64,000 bases of DNA from Paenibacillus sp. MAHUQ-63 (GCF_028765165.1 NZ_JARADB010000002.1:434001-498000); one strand, 5' to 3'. Positions 20,166 through 29,624 are shown, counted from the stretch's first letter. Notes: generated from the sequence alone by a model not told the origin. A program made the numbers and translations.

Positions 20166-20657
20166 GTGGGAACTCGTTTATTGTCGGAGCAGCTGGTTAA
20201 GAACCGTTTTCCGCATTTGAAATATATCCGAATCTATACGCCGGATAAGCATAAAGCGACGATCTATGCCTGGAACGACGATCTGCGCTTGCCGGATAAA
20301 GATGCGTTAAGCCTGCAGCATTATGCAAGCGGTTACTTATATCCTTACGTTTCCTATCAGGTGAAAGCGTACTATTATGTTCAACAGGATCAGGTTCCGA
20401 TTCCGCAGGAATTGCCGGCGGCTGTTATTCAAACGGCGAAGCGCCGGAATTTGAACCAGTACGGCATCATCGAAACGACGAACCGCCTGTTTCCATGCGG
20501 CCGGCTTTCTTTTATCCGCTACGATGCTGCAGAGAGCCTCATCCATTTTGATTTCCATGCGGCGCGAAAACTGCAAGACCGGGAGAAAGAATTGATGTAC
20601 CAATATTTATATGAAATGATTCCGCTTGGTGCTTACTGTGAAGTAACGTTTCATTGA
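20166..20657 (+). CDS. Protein of unknown function
   Basis: A 163-residue soluble protein, rich in Tyr, Leu and Arg, with no signal peptide and no membrane segment. The GTG at 20166 is chosen because GAGGTG lies about 7 nt before it; the GTG at 20157 is inside that site. Recognisable stretches are RFPHLKYIRIYTPDKHKATI, YASGYLYPYVSYQVKAYYY and the C-terminal YQYLYEMIPLGAYCEVTFH. No domain is recognised. Its last codons overlap by 7 bp the 3' end of a small gene on the other strand. Length and ribosome binding site support a real gene. Confidence 0.65.
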   Translation: MGTRLLSEQLVKNRFPHLKYIRIYTPDKHKATIYAWNDDLRLPDKDALSLQHYASGYLYPYVSYQVKAYYYVQQDQVPIPQELPAAVIQTAKRRNLNQYGIIETTNRLFPCGRLSFIRYDAAESLIHFDFHAARKLQDREKELMYQYLYEMIPLGAYCEVTFH

Positions 20658-20872
20658 GGAGCAGTGCCGTTGTCTTCCTCCACGCGGAGCTCTGTTTCTT
20701 CCCGCAAATATGTCCTCTCGCCAACCTGCACCTCGTCGGGCGTATATTTCCGAACGGTGCCGACCGTGACGAAGACGGGAATATCGTCCGCTGTGCGCTG
20801 TATGACGGCGACTCTCACTTGGGAGAGTGCCGCCGCGAACAATTGCATATCCGTCGTAAGTGTCTTGTTCAA
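20651..20872 (-). CDS. Small protein of unknown function
   Basis: A 73-residue protein with a TTG start exactly 8 nt after GGAGGT. The first part is helical (LTTDMQLFAAALSQVRVAVI) and the second part beta-like and acidic (DIPVFVTVGTVRKYTPDEVQ, then EETELRVEED). The next gene upstream on this strand is threonine synthase, ending 20 bp before this start, so it may be the second gene of that operon. It overlaps a plus-strand gene tail to tail. No family is recognised. Confidence 0.6.
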   Translation of the reverse strand: MNKTLTTDMQLFAAALSQVRVAVIQRTADDIPVFVTVGTVRKYTPDEVQVGERTYLREETELRVEEDNGTAPQ

Positions 20873-20891
20873 GCTGTTTCACCTCCGGCTC

Positions 20892-22103
20892 TCATCTCGT
20901 GATTCGCTCCTCCGGCTCCAGCACGGGAACGACGACACGGACGGTGTCCGGATATTTCACGCCGGCCCCGGTATTCAGCGCGATGACGCGCTCATGCTCC
21001 CGAATCCAGCCGGCATTCCTGAGCTTGCGCGCGGCTGCGAAGGTAGCAGCCCCTTCCGGGCAGATGAAGGCCCCCTCGAGCTCCGCCACCCGCTGCTGTT
21101 CCTGCAGCAGCTCCTCGTCAGGAATGGCAACGGCGCAGCCGCCTGTTTCATAGATCGCTTCGAGTACCAAGAAGTCGCCAAGCGCTTTAGGAACGTTGAT
21201 GCCGAAAGCGGCGGTTTTGGATTGCGGCCAAAATTCGGAGGCTTTCTCCTGCTTCTCCCAAGCTTTGACGATCGGGGCGCAGCCTTCCGCCTGCACTGCG
21301 ACAAGCCGCGGCAATTTCCCCTGAACCCAGCCTAGCGTCTGCAGCTCTCTCAGCGCTTTATGAATGCCGATCAACCCTACGCCGCCGCCGGTCGGATACA
21401 GGATGACATCCGGCATCTGCCAGTTCAGCTGTTCGGCGATCTCCAGTCCCATCGTCTTCTTGCCTTCGATGCGGTAAGGTTCCTTGAGCGTCGAGGCGTC
21501 ATAGAGCTCGTAGGCTTTGACCAAATCGGCGACAATTCGTCCGGCGTCGCTAATCAGCCCGTTCACCAGATACAGATTGGCTCCTGATACCGCACATTCA
21601 TTGCGGGTGATCAGCGGAGCATCAACCGGCATGAGGATGGTTGACTTCATCTTCGCTCTGGCGGCGTACAGAGCCCAAGCGGCCCCGGCATTGCCGTTGG
21701 TAGGCATCGCCAGCTCTTTCACGCCGAGCTCCTTCGCTTTGGAGATGCCGACGGCCGCTCCTCTCGCTTTGAACGAACCGGTCGGCAGCAAGCCCTCGTC
21801 TTTCATCATGAGACCGGGAATGTTCATGTCAGCGCCGATGCTCGGCATCGGCAGAAGCGGGGTGAGGCCTTCACCCAACGTAACGATATGTTCGGGATCG
21901 ATTACAGGCAGCAGCTCGCGGTAACGCCACAGGCTCGGTTCGCGGTCGCGCAGCATGGAAGGCTTGAACGAGAGAGCGATTCGTTCCATATCATAGGCGA
22001 CCAGCAACGGAGAACCGCATGTGCACAGCTGGTGCTTGTCCTCCGTATCGTAGCGGGCAGCGCATTTGGGGCAATAAAGGTGAGATACATAGCGTTGTGA
22101 CAT
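20892..22103 (-). CDS. thrC: Threonine synthase (PLP-dependent)
   Basis: A 403-residue fold-type II PLP enzyme of the threonine synthase type, which converts O-phosphohomoserine to threonine. The PLP lysine is Lys112 in LPTGSFKARGA; the phosphate-binding loop is YPTGGGVGLIGIHKA; TNGNAGAAWALYAAR holds the cofactor ring. The N-terminus carries Cys11, Cys14, Cys27 and Cys29 (CPKC, CTC), a zinc-ribbon-like prefix found in archaeal-type threonine synthases. ATG start with GGAG upstream. No other threonine pathway gene lies nearby. Threonine dehydratase or a related lyase is a weaker alternative. Confidence 0.85.
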   Translation of the reverse strand: MSQRYVSHLYCPKCAARYDTEDKHQLCTCGSPLLVAYDMERIALSFKPSMLRDREPSLWRYRELLPVIDPEHIVTLGEGLTPLLPMPSIGADMNIPGLMMKDEGLLPTGSFKARGAAVGISKAKELGVKELAMPTNGNAGAAWALYAARAKMKSTILMPVDAPLITRNECAVSGANLYLVNGLISDAGRIVADLVKAYELYDASTLKEPYRIEGKKTMGLEIAEQLNWQMPDVILYPTGGGVGLIGIHKALRELQTLGWVQGKLPRLVAVQAEGCAPIVKAWEKQEKASEFWPQSKTAAFGINVPKALGDFLVLEAIYETGGCAVAIPDEELLQEQQRVAELEGAFICPEGAATFAAARKLRNAGWIREHERVIALNTGAGVKYPDTVRVVVPVLEPEERITR

Positions 22104-22148
22104 GTGCTTTTCGTCTCCTATATGAACCTTCGGATAATTACTAAGTCA

Positions 22149-22177
22149 TCGTAATGGAAAAGAATCCCTCCTGTCAA
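22149..22177 (-). promoter_or_regulatory. Likely promoter of threonine synthase
   Basis: On the minus strand TTGACA (22177-22172) is followed after 17 bp by TTACGA (22154-22149), a perfect -35 with a weaker -10, about 45 bp before the thrC start. Confidence 0.55.
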
Positions 22178-22195
22178 CGGAGCTTATCGAACTTG

Positions 22196-23311
22196 TTACC
22201 GGATCATGCCGAAATCCCGAATCGTCGTCACGACCTCCACATGAATATCGGTTTGCGGGTAGACGGACGGCCAGTCCAGCGCTTTCCATGCTTCATAGCT
22301 CAACCGGTTGCGGACATATGTGCCGATGCCCAAATTGTCGCCGCCTTGGCGCTGAATATCGGTAACCATGACCTGCAGCTTCTTGCGAAGCGCTTCGGAG
22401 ATTTCCAGGCAGATGGTTGCCTGCTCCTGAGGTTTCTTTAAGGTGGACATCCCGGTGTATTCCAAAATAATCGCGCTTAGCCGGATTTGAATGACGATAT
22501 TCGGAGAACCGTCCGGACGTGTGTAAACCTTTATTTTTCTTTTACTGATGAGCGAGGAGATCACTGCGCTTTCTTGAGATTTGGTTGAACGGTCCGTTAG
22601 CTCAAGACGGATTTCGCCTTGTTTTATGCTTTTGCTCAAGAGCGCGAAGAGCACGGCATCATCGATATCGATTCTACCGATGTATCTGTCATTCTGGAAG
22701 AGAGCGATCCCGTCAACCTCCAAGTTGCCATTGACCAAAGCGAGCATAGGGGCTACGGGATCGATTCCATCGTCATAGTAGTCCCGCACGAAACTGTACA
22801 GCGTAACATCCGGAACTTCATGAATCCTGGCTTCCTCAGTAAGCAATTGGTCAATTCGGACGCCAATGGATTGATTGCTTGTATTTTTGTGGGTTAAAAG
22901 TTCAACGGCACTGCCGTTCACGAGGGCGATCTTCAGTTTTTCTCCCACCGTGTAATCGCGCCTGTACGTATCCAACCGATCAAAAACGCCTTGCTTAGCC
23001 AAGTCTTTCGCAAACATCATGCTGCGCAATTGGCCTGTCACAAGCACTTTATTGATTTTGCGGTTCAGATGAACTCTTCCATCTTTGGGCGTACGGGCAT
23101 TTGTCCGGAGAATGTCAGCCGGCGTCGTTTCCGTCGTCCCTGCTTTCGGTATGGAAACGGCAATAGCTAATTCGGTCTTGGACGGTTTACCTGCCTGATC
23201 ATAGACCGGGTCGAGTCCTATGCTGTCGGACATCCCTAACTTCTCTATTCGGTTTTGTTCAATACAACCTGTAAGCAGCAGAAGTGCCATAACGATGAAC
23301 CATTTATGCAT
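22196..23311 (-). CDS. Spore germination receptor C subunit (GerAC/Ger(x)C lipoprotein)
   Basis: A 371-residue Ger(x)C protein. A lipoprotein signal ends in LLTGC, so Cys16 should be lipidated and the protein held on the outer face of the spore inner membrane. Family features include the N-terminal EKLGMSDSIGLDPVYD region, the middle ILRTNARTPKDGRVHLNRKI stretch, and a C-terminal domain starting near residue 215. It is the last gene of an A-B-C operon and overlaps the B gene by 8 bp. Together the three subunits form a nutrient germinant receptor. Confidence 0.92.
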   Translation of the reverse strand: MHKWFIVMALLLLTGCIEQNRIEKLGMSDSIGLDPVYDQAGKPSKTELAIAVSIPKAGTTETTPADILRTNARTPKDGRVHLNRKINKVLVTGQLRSMMFAKDLAKQGVFDRLDTYRRDYTVGEKLKIALVNGSAVELLTHKNTSNQSIGVRIDQLLTEEARIHEVPDVTLYSFVRDYYDDGIDPVAPMLALVNGNLEVDGIALFQNDRYIGRIDIDDAVLFALLSKSIKQGEIRLELTDRSTKSQESAVISSLISKRKIKVYTRPDGSPNIVIQIRLSAIILEYTGMSTLKKPQEQATICLEISEALRKKLQVMVTDIQRQGGDNLGIGTYVRNRLSYEAWKALDWPSVYPQTDIHVEVVTTIRDFGMIR

Positions 23312-24392
23312 AATGTCGGCCTCGGTATTTGTGGATCTTCAAAGCAATAAGCAAAAAAACAGGCAGCAGAATAGCAACCGCCGCTTCCGTATACCCCAAT
23401 AAGCTAAGCCATTTCTCCAACTTGTCGAGTGTGGAAGGCAGTACAATCAGCACCGTCAGTGCGATAGATCCCAGTAAGAAGAGGGGCCACCGGTTGTTCT
23501 TGGCAGCGGGCAGAAGCCATCTCATGGTTACGACGGCGGACCAGCTGTATAGAACATTGGTGACGAGCACGCGAAATAAAATGAGCGTAAAAATGAGGTC
23601 GTCAATTCTTTTTATAAAAGGGAGCTCAACGTACGAGAGTAAGCTTAGCACAGGATATTTCAAGTGCTGCAGCTGGTGGAAGCTGAAAAAACCAAAGCAT
23701 ACGAGAGCTACCGACACATAAGTAAATGTGGTGATGGCATTCCCAATGAGATATGCGCGTATTAAATGTGTTTGTTTACTTGCATAGGGGAATAGCAGCA
23801 AGCCAAGCTCATAGCCGAGAAAAGCAATATAGATGTCAAGCCAGCCTTTGAGTGAATGCTCCGCTTCCTTGAACCAAAAGGTTGTCATCCTGGCGATTTC
23901 CATTTCCTGATAGCTGTACAGGAGAAGTGTAATATTGCCGATTCCGACAAGCAACGGGAGGATCGTGAAATTCGAGATGCTGAATATGCCTTTGAAGATT
24001 AATAAGAAAGCAAGGAATTCAAAAATGAGATAGAGGTAGGCAGCTTGAAAAGAAGGAAAGGACATGGATTTAAGGATCAATATATACTCTTTGCCTACCG
24101 TGCAGCCCAAGCCGCCCCAGATCAGTGCCAGCGCAGCGAACAAAGGAATCAACATGAATTTGGGGAATGCCGATTGCGCAATTTCGAACAACGAGCGGCC
24201 TTGGCTCCGGCGGTACACAGCTGCGATGAGCAGGATGTTGAGCGTGGAAACGGCCGAGCAGATCAGCAAGGCCGCCCAGCCATTTGTCCCGATGTTCTCG
24301 GAGAGGAGGCGTGGCAGACTGAAAGCGACCACACCGGTTTGGGTGGTGTTTGCAATGAGTGTCGTATGAAAATAAGGAAGCTTTTCCGCCAT
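23304..24392 (-). CDS. Spore germination receptor B subunit (GerAB family permease)
   Basis: A 362-residue protein with about 10 hydrophobic segments, of the GerAB family within the APC transporter superfamily. The N-terminus shows the expected motifs TTQTGVVAFSLPRLLSENIG and DGWAALL-like NGWAALLICSA. The B subunit is thought to bind the germinant within the membrane. It sits 15 bp after the A gene and overlaps the C gene. The specific germinant (amino acid or sugar) cannot be read from sequence. Confidence 0.92.
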   Translation of the reverse strand: MAEKLPYFHTTLIANTTQTGVVAFSLPRLLSENIGTNGWAALLICSAVSTLNILLIAAVYRRSQGRSLFEIAQSAFPKFMLIPLFAALALIWGGLGCTVGKEYILILKSMSFPSFQAAYLYLIFEFLAFLLIFKGIFSISNFTILPLLVGIGNITLLLYSYQEMEIARMTTFWFKEAEHSLKGWLDIYIAFLGYELGLLLFPYASKQTHLIRAYLIGNAITTFTYVSVALVCFGFFSFHQLQHLKYPVLSLLSYVELPFIKRIDDLIFTLILFRVLVTNVLYSWSAVVTMRWLLPAAKNNRWPLFLLGSIALTVLIVLPSTLDKLEKWLSLLGYTEAAVAILLPVFLLIALKIHKYRGRHYA

Positions 24393-24407
24393 CGTGATCC
24401 CTCTCCT

Positions 24408-25811
24408 TTATTCGTTCGGATTTTCGGAAGCCGTTTTTTTGATTTTGGACAATACTTGGACCGGCGCCCGGATTATCATATCCAACCAACGGCTGGGCTT
24501 GGCAGGCGCTAACGGAAATAAGTACGAAACGCCGAAGGTGTTGATATCGGCAAGCTGGATCATAATGAAACAGATGCCGCAGATCAGACCGAAATTGCCA
24601 AGGAACCCGGCCATGATAATGATGCCAAAGCGCATCAGCCGAATGGAAGCGCTCATGATATAGCTCGGAATCGCGAAGGAGGCGATGGCCGAGATCGCAA
24701 CGGAAATAATTAGGATGTTGCTCGTTACCCCCGCTTGGACAGCGGCTTGGCCGATGACGATACCACCTACGGTGCCGATGGTAGGACCGATCTTGGTAGG
24801 CAGTCGCGCCCCGGCTTCCCGCAGCAGCTCGATCGTCATTTCCATGAAGATGGCTTCGACCAGAGGCGAGAAAGGGACTTTATTCCGGGATTCCATCAAA
24901 TTGAGCAGCAGGGACGGGGGAATCATTTCATAGTGATAAGTGACAAGCGAGACATAGAAAGCAGTGAACGTAAGCGTGATAAACAAGGCAATGAATCGCA
25001 AAAGCCGTACTGCGGTGGCGACGGCCCACGGCTGATACCCATCGTCGGGAGATAAGAAAAATTCGATGAAAGAAGTCGGCGCACTGAAAGCGAAAGGGCT
25101 TCCGTCGAGGAGACCGACGATTTTGCCATGCAGCAGCTTCTCCGTCATGTGGTCCGGTCGAACGCTGGTTAAGTATTGCGGAAAAATCATATAGGATCTC
25201 ATACTGAAATATTGAGTGAGTGTATTCGTATCGCTGATTGCCGGGATCTGCAGTCTCTCGATCATGACCTTCAACTTCTCAAGATGCTGCGGATCGGCGA
25301 CATCTTCCAGATAAAGGAGAACTAACGTTGTTTTCGTTTTCTTGCCGATGGCAAAGGAGACGGTTTTCAATTGGGGATCTTTGATTCGCCGCCTTATCAG
25401 AGACAGATTAGTGTTTACCGATTCCGTGAAGGCATCCATCGGACCGTTAATGACGCTTTCCGTCTCCGAGCTTTCGATAGTCCTGGATTCAGGCGCATAG
25501 GCTTCATATAGATAAGCATCGTTCCGAAGGAAGATGGCGATGCTGCCTGCCAGTATCCCGTTAACCAATTCATGAGCTTGCCGGCCAGGCATAAAAAAAG
25601 ATTGGCTGAAGATTGCCGTGATGTCCGTAACAGGGGCTTCTATGTGCTTCAGAATGATTTCGTTTAGGGCTTGCAGGCTAATAAGATGAGCAAAATAAAC
25701 AATAGAAATCTGCTGGAGAGGAAAGTGCTGACACGTCAAATCCGAACAATCTTGAAGGGAAAGCAACGTTTGCTTGAGCAAATCGTTATCCGTCGTCAGC
25801 TCGCCGTTCAT
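24408..25811 (-). CDS. Spore germination receptor A subunit (GerAA family)
   Basis: A 467-residue GerA protein. The soluble N-terminal region (about 1-250) contains the typical SETESVINGPMDAFTESVNT and NLSLIRRRIKDP blocks; the C-terminal half holds about 5 membrane segments with PSLLLNLMESRNKVPFSPLV and IGPTIGTVGGIVIGQAAVQA. The subunits oligomerise into an ion channel that opens on nutrient binding. The ATG at 25811 is chosen because AAAGGAG precedes it; the frame is open 40 codons further upstream, but those lack a ribosome binding site. First gene of an A-B-C operon, divergent from the EamA gene. Forespore sigma-G control is expected from family knowledge. Confidence 0.92.
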   Translation of the reverse strand: MNGELTTDNDLLKQTLLSLQDCSDLTCQHFPLQQISIVYFAHLISLQALNEIILKHIEAPVTDITAIFSQSFFMPGRQAHELVNGILAGSIAIFLRNDAYLYEAYAPESRTIESSETESVINGPMDAFTESVNTNLSLIRRRIKDPQLKTVSFAIGKKTKTTLVLLYLEDVADPQHLEKLKVMIERLQIPAISDTNTLTQYFSMRSYMIFPQYLTSVRPDHMTEKLLHGKIVGLLDGSPFAFSAPTSFIEFFLSPDDGYQPWAVATAVRLLRFIALFITLTFTAFYVSLVTYHYEMIPPSLLLNLMESRNKVPFSPLVEAIFMEMTIELLREAGARLPTKIGPTIGTVGGIVIGQAAVQAGVTSNILIISVAISAIASFAIPSYIMSASIRLMRFGIIIMAGFLGNFGLICGICFIMIQLADINTFGVSYLFPLAPAKPSRWLDMIIRAPVQVLSKIKKTASENPNE

Positions 25812-26000
25812 GAGGACCGATCTCCTTTCCTGCGCAATAATATCCATATGGTAGTATGTATCTTTTACCAATGTGCTATTCGAAAGCAGGTGAACAATGC
25901 TTACATCGCGACAAAACTCATTGCCCGGCATTTTCCGTCATATGTTATCATGTACAAGTGAGTGAACCGATTACGGATAGCCAAAGGAGTATGAGACAGC

Positions 26001-26915
26001 ATGACGATTCGACGATCCCCATACATACTGCTGCTTCTTGCCACATGTATATGGGGAGGTAATTTTGTAGCAGGTAAAGCGCTTGTGCTGCACATTCCCC
26101 CGATTACGCTGGCGGCTCTGCGCTGGTGTATAGCAGGCGTATGTCTGCTGCCTTTCTTCGGCAAGCCGATGTGGAGGCTCAGAACCGACTTGCTCCGCCA
26201 TTGGAAAATGATTGTGTTCCTGTCTCTCACCGGCGTTGCCGGGTTCAACACGTTGACGTATGTCGCAGTCCAATATACCGGATCGATTAACGCCTCTTTG
26301 ATGAATTCCGCCACACCGATTATGGTGGTGATCCTGACTTGGCTTGTTATGCGGGAAAAGTTTGCGTGGTCGGCATTGCCGGGGATTGTGATATCTATGG
26401 CCGGGGTGAGCTGGATCATTAGCCATGGCAGCTTGACGGCGCTGCTTCATCTATCGTTCAACAAAGGCGACCTGCTGATGCTCGCCGCCATTGTATGCTG
26501 GGCCTTATACTCGGTAGGCATGAAAAAAGTGGGAGGGAGCTTTCCTTCCAGTCCGCTCTTGCTTGCTCAGATCATTGTCGCCCTGGTCCTGCTCGTTCCA
26601 CTCTCATTCGTGGAATGGGGAGTGATAGCCCCGCAGATAACTTGGCATGCATCCCTCGTATCCGGAATCATTTATATTGGATTATTCGCTTCTATCGTTG
26701 CGTTCCTGAGTTGGAACCGGGCGATCGAACTTATCGGTCCGCAGCGGTGCGCCGGATTCCTGAACTTTATCCCGATGTTTAGCGCCATATTCGCCACGGC
26801 GTTTACGGGGGAATCGCTTAAGCTCTATCATTTGCTGGGCGCTGTCTGGATTGTGATCGGCGTTTATTTGACCAATTATGCGATGAAGAAGCGTGTGAAG
26901 GCTGTAAAATCTTAG
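26001..26915 (+). CDS. EamA/DMT-superfamily transporter
   Basis: A 304-residue membrane protein with 10 hydrophobic segments in two EamA repeats (about 10-140 and 150-290). Motifs include ATCIWGGNFVAGKAL near the N-terminus and AALRWCIAGVCLLPF at the end of TM2. These transporters usually export amino acids or other metabolites. ATG start at 26001 with AAAGGAG upstream. It is divergent from germination operon 1 and closed by a strong terminator; the neighbours give no hint of substrate. Confidence 0.92.
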   Translation: MTIRRSPYILLLLATCIWGGNFVAGKALVLHIPPITLAALRWCIAGVCLLPFFGKPMWRLRTDLLRHWKMIVFLSLTGVAGFNTLTYVAVQYTGSINASLMNSATPIMVVILTWLVMREKFAWSALPGIVISMAGVSWIISHGSLTALLHLSFNKGDLLMLAAIVCWALYSVGMKKVGGSFPSSPLLLAQIIVALVLLVPLSFVEWGVIAPQITWHASLVSGIIYIGLFASIVAFLSWNRAIELIGPQRCAGFLNFIPMFSAIFATAFTGESLKLYHLLGAVWIVIGVYLTNYAMKKRVKAVKS

Positions 26916-26942
26916 AGGCAGACGGCTTTCCAGCCGGCAAGA

Positions 26943-26968
26943 AGCCCCGCCTGAGAAGGCGGGGCTTT
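26943..26968. terminator. Terminator between the EamA gene and a convergent gene
   Basis: AGCCCCGCC pairs with GGCGGGGCT around TGAGAA and is followed by TT. GC-rich, short T-run. Confidence 0.75.
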
Positions 26969-26979
26969 GGTGTTCCCGA

Positions 26980-27345
26980 TTATTCGAAAGCTTCCAAATG
27001 GCCATGATTGCGGCGGATCAATCCCACAGCCTCCAAATAATGGCCGTCGTCAACTTTGACGGATAATACATACCGCAGCTTGGCGGCATCGCCGTCGTCA
27101 GCGTAATGTTCAGCTGCTGGCGCTGCCGTGGGCAGCACGTTCACCATTCCGAAACGGTTGTTCGAGCTGGATTCGCTGACGATGCCTCCGCCTTCGACCA
27201 TCGGCAGCAGCAGTCGTCCGCCGCCCCCGTAACCTTCGGGCAGAGCGCCGATCTCCATGTGCTCGGGATTGAATTTCAACAGCAGCACTCTGGCATCTTC
27301 TGCTTGATTCTCCGTGTGGAAATACGCTTGAATCATTCGGCTCAT
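26980..27345 (-). CDS. Protein of unknown function (small, glycine-rich middle)
   Basis: A 121-residue soluble protein. The N-terminus (SRMIQAYFHTENQAEDARVL) resembles the ferredoxin-like start of Gsp17M/YflT-type stress proteins, which begin with a beta strand and a helix that handles 'AE.A...L'. The middle is glycine-rich and low-complexity (EGYGGGGRLLLPMVEGGG), and the end returns to a beta-alpha-beta pattern (RYVLSVKVDDGHYLEAVGLI). The start ATG follows AAGGAAGG. The likeness to stress proteins is loose; function is unknown. Confidence 0.65.
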   Translation of the reverse strand: MSRMIQAYFHTENQAEDARVLLLKFNPEHMEIGALPEGYGGGGRLLLPMVEGGGIVSESSSNNRFGMVNVLPTAAPAAEHYADDGDAAKLRYVLSVKVDDGHYLEAVGLIRRNHGHLEAFE

Positions 27346-27590
27346 AAGTCATCCTTCCTTTCTGATAAGAAAATGAGGTGGTCTTATTCCTACCTTACCC
27401 AGATGATCCGCTTTTCCGACCTTTTGCTCAAAATAGATTAAACTTACAGAGTTAATCGGGATGGTGGGGATTAAGGAAGGGCGATAATCCGCATTTATAA
27501 GGGGGGTTTTCCTTTGTCATTAAGAAAATTAATTGGACATTTCCGTCACTTTAGTTCAAAATAGTATTAAGTGCAAGGGAGGTCAACCAC

Positions 27591-28235
27591 ATGCCTAATT
27601 CTATTTATCGCAAACTTATCAGCATCTTCTGGACGTTTCTACGTATCAGTCCGTTAACGTTCGGCGGCGGCTATGCCATGCTCCCTGCGATTCACAGGGA
27701 GGTCGTTGAGAAGAACGGCTGGATGTCCGACGAAGAGATGGCGGAACTGCTCGCCATATCCGGAGCTGCTCCAGGCGGCGTTGGCGTGAACGTATCCGCC
27801 TTGGTCGGGTATCATCTGGCAGGAATTCGAGGAGCCGTAGCAGCCGTCATCGGCATTACGCTTCCTACTTTTTTCATCGCCATACTTCTTAGTATCGTTT
27901 ACACTTTTCTGCAAAACTATCCGAAAATGCAAGCGACCATGGAGGGCATCCATGCCGCTATCGTCGGGCTGATCGCAGCGGCAGCTTACAAAATGGCGAA
28001 GTCCTCCATCGTCGACAAAATGACGCTTGGTGCGGCCATCACTACGGTGTTCGTCCTGCTCTTCGTCCCGATTTCACCGGTGCTGGTCATTTTCGTAGGC
28101 CTGTTCATTGGCATCGTCGTCGTCTATCTGAAGCAAAAATTGGGGCTGAGAGATCCGTTCGCCAAGAAGGCAACGAGTGCTACTGACACGGTCTCCGGCC
28201 GGGCGGCGGATTATTTCATAGCGGACGGAATTTGA
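27591..28235 (+). CDS. Chromate transporter family protein, first short CHR half
   Basis: A 214-residue single-domain CHR protein with 5-6 hydrophobic segments and the family signature FGGGYAMLPAIHREVVEKNGWM and SGAAPGGVGVNVSALVGYHLAG. CHR proteins export chromate in exchange for protons or sulfate. Two adjacent short CHR genes encode the two halves that are fused in long ChrA proteins; both are needed in Bacillus homologues. GGGAGG precedes the ATG. The partner gene starts 19 bp downstream. A different oxyanion substrate is possible. Confidence 0.9.
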   Translation: MPNSIYRKLISIFWTFLRISPLTFGGGYAMLPAIHREVVEKNGWMSDEEMAELLAISGAAPGGVGVNVSALVGYHLAGIRGAVAAVIGITLPTFFIAILLSIVYTFLQNYPKMQATMEGIHAAIVGLIAAAAYKMAKSSIVDKMTLGAAITTVFVLLFVPISPVLVIFVGLFIGIVVVYLKQKLGLRDPFAKKATSATDTVSGRAADYFIADGI

Positions 28236-28254
28236 AGAAGGAGGGTGAAGAAGC

Positions 28255-28797
28255 ATGCTGCTGCAATTATTTCTTACTTTTTTTAAAATCGGATTTATCT
28301 CCTTCGGCGGCGGTTATGCGATGATGCCCGTGATCCAGCACGAGGTTGACAAGTACGGATGGCTTTCACCCGAAGATTTCAATGAAATTATCGCTCTGGC
28401 AGGGACAGGTCCCGGACCGATCGCGACGAACAGCGCTACGCTAATCGGTTTGCATACGGCCGGTGTTCCCGGAGCGATCGCGGCAACATTCGGGATTGTG
28501 CTTCCATCGCTTCTGTTAATCATCGCATTGGCGGCATTTCTGTATAAATGGCATCAAAACAAATGGTTCAAATCGTCATTCTACGGCTTGAAGCCTGTCG
28601 TAACGGGGTTGATCGTTTTCGCGGCGATACATTTCGGACTGGCAGGCTGGGGTGAGTTGAAGCTGCCGGTCTCCTTTCAACAGCTCGCGACGCTGCTTAT
28701 TACGATCGGCGCTTTCGTCGGCATCATTAAATATAAGATGCATCCTTTCGTCATTATCGTAGGCGCCGGAATTATGGGAATCGTATTTTTTCAATAG
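28255..28797 (+). CDS. Chromate transporter family protein, second short CHR half
   Basis: A 180-residue single-domain CHR protein carrying FGGGYAMMPVIQHEVDKYGWL and LAGTGPGPIATNSATLIG, parallel to the first half. It presumably assembles with the upstream half in opposite membrane orientation to form the working transporter. AAGGAGGGTGAAG precedes the ATG, and a terminator follows within a few bases, so the two genes form a complete operon. Confidence 0.9.
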   Translation: MLLQLFLTFFKIGFISFGGGYAMMPVIQHEVDKYGWLSPEDFNEIIALAGTGPGPIATNSATLIGLHTAGVPGAIAATFGIVLPSLLLIIALAAFLYKWHQNKWFKSSFYGLKPVVTGLIVFAAIHFGLAGWGELKLPVSFQQLATLLITIGAFVGIIKYKMHPFVIIVGAGIMGIVFFQ

Positions 28798-28800
28798 AAA

Positions 28801-28846
28801 AACTCTCTTTCGTTCCTAAACGGGAAGCGGAAAGGGAGTTTTTTTG
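28801..28846 (+). terminator. Terminator of the chromate transporter operon
   Basis: AACTCTCTTTCG pairs with CGGAAAGGGAGTT and is followed by TTTTTT. Confidence 0.8.
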
Positions 28847-28973
28847 TGTGATAAAAAATTTTTTATGTGCTATAAACAATATTATTTTTCATTTTTATGA
28901 TATATAATATACAATATATAAAAAATAGAACACACTATATAGGTGGTTTTGTATCATTTAGGAGGGAAATATC

Positions 28974-29609
28974 ATCGAGCTTACATCCCGCCAATTAGAA
29001 ATTATTGATCTCGTGGGCAAGCATGCGCCGATAACCGGTGATCGCATCGCCGAACTTCTGGGCATCAGCCGCCCGACGATCCGCTCGGATTTGGCTGTGC
29101 TCGTCATGCTGCAGCACATCGATGCCAAACCGAAAGTCGGTTATTTTCTCGGGAAAGCCGCTTTGGAGGTTGACTCACCATTCAAGCATATTGAAGCGAT
29201 GAAGGTCAAAGACGTGATGGGAATTCCGGTTGTGCTTAGGGAAACCGTGACGGTCAGCGATGCTGTCGTGACTCTATTTCTAGAAAATGTAGGGAGTCTG
29301 ATAATTGTGAATCAGCAGGGGGCTTTAGTCGGTATCGTATCGCGCAAAGATTTGCTCAAGGTGACACTGGGCCAATCGACGGCCAATACCATGCCCGTAT
29401 CGCTGGTCATGACCAGGCATCCGAACATTGTGACGGTGAATCCGGAAGACAGTGTACTGGAGGCAGCACGGAAAATGATTCATCATCAAGTCGACGGGCT
29501 GCCTGTCGTGAAGCCGGCAGGTGCAGATCAGAACCATGATGAAGTTGTTGGCCGAATTACCAAAACGACGATGACCAAATTGCTGCTTGAAGTAGCGCTG
29601 GGGAATTAA
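28974..29609 (+). CDS. ccpN: CcpN-type repressor of gluconeogenesis genes (probable ATC start)
   Basis: A 211-residue regulator with an N-terminal winged HTH (ELTSRQLEIIDLV, APITGDRIAELLGISRPTIR) and two CBS domains (about 65-200; VKDVMGIPVVLRETV, GSLIIVNQQGALVGIVSRKD, MTRHPNIVTV, VDGLPVVKPAG). In B. subtilis CcpN represses gapB and pckA on glycolytic carbon sources, and its gene is followed by yqfL as here. The start is odd: a stop codon (TAG) lies just upstream in frame, no ATG/GTG/TTG exists before a GTG at 29013 deep in the HTH, but the ATC at 28974 lies exactly 8 nt after AGGAGG and gives the expected family N-terminus. The AT-rich region upstream (28850-28955) probably holds the promoter. 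Confidence 0.9.
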   Translation: MELTSRQLEIIDLVGKHAPITGDRIAELLGISRPTIRSDLAVLVMLQHIDAKPKVGYFLGKAALEVDSPFKHIEAMKVKDVMGIPVVLRETVTVSDAVVTLFLENVGSLIIVNQQGALVGIVSRKDLLKVTLGQSTANTMPVSLVMTRHPNIVTVNPEDSVLEAARKMIHHQVDGLPVVKPAGADQNHDEVVGRITKTTMTKLLLEVALGN

Positions 29610-29624
29610 TCAGGAGGAGTGCAA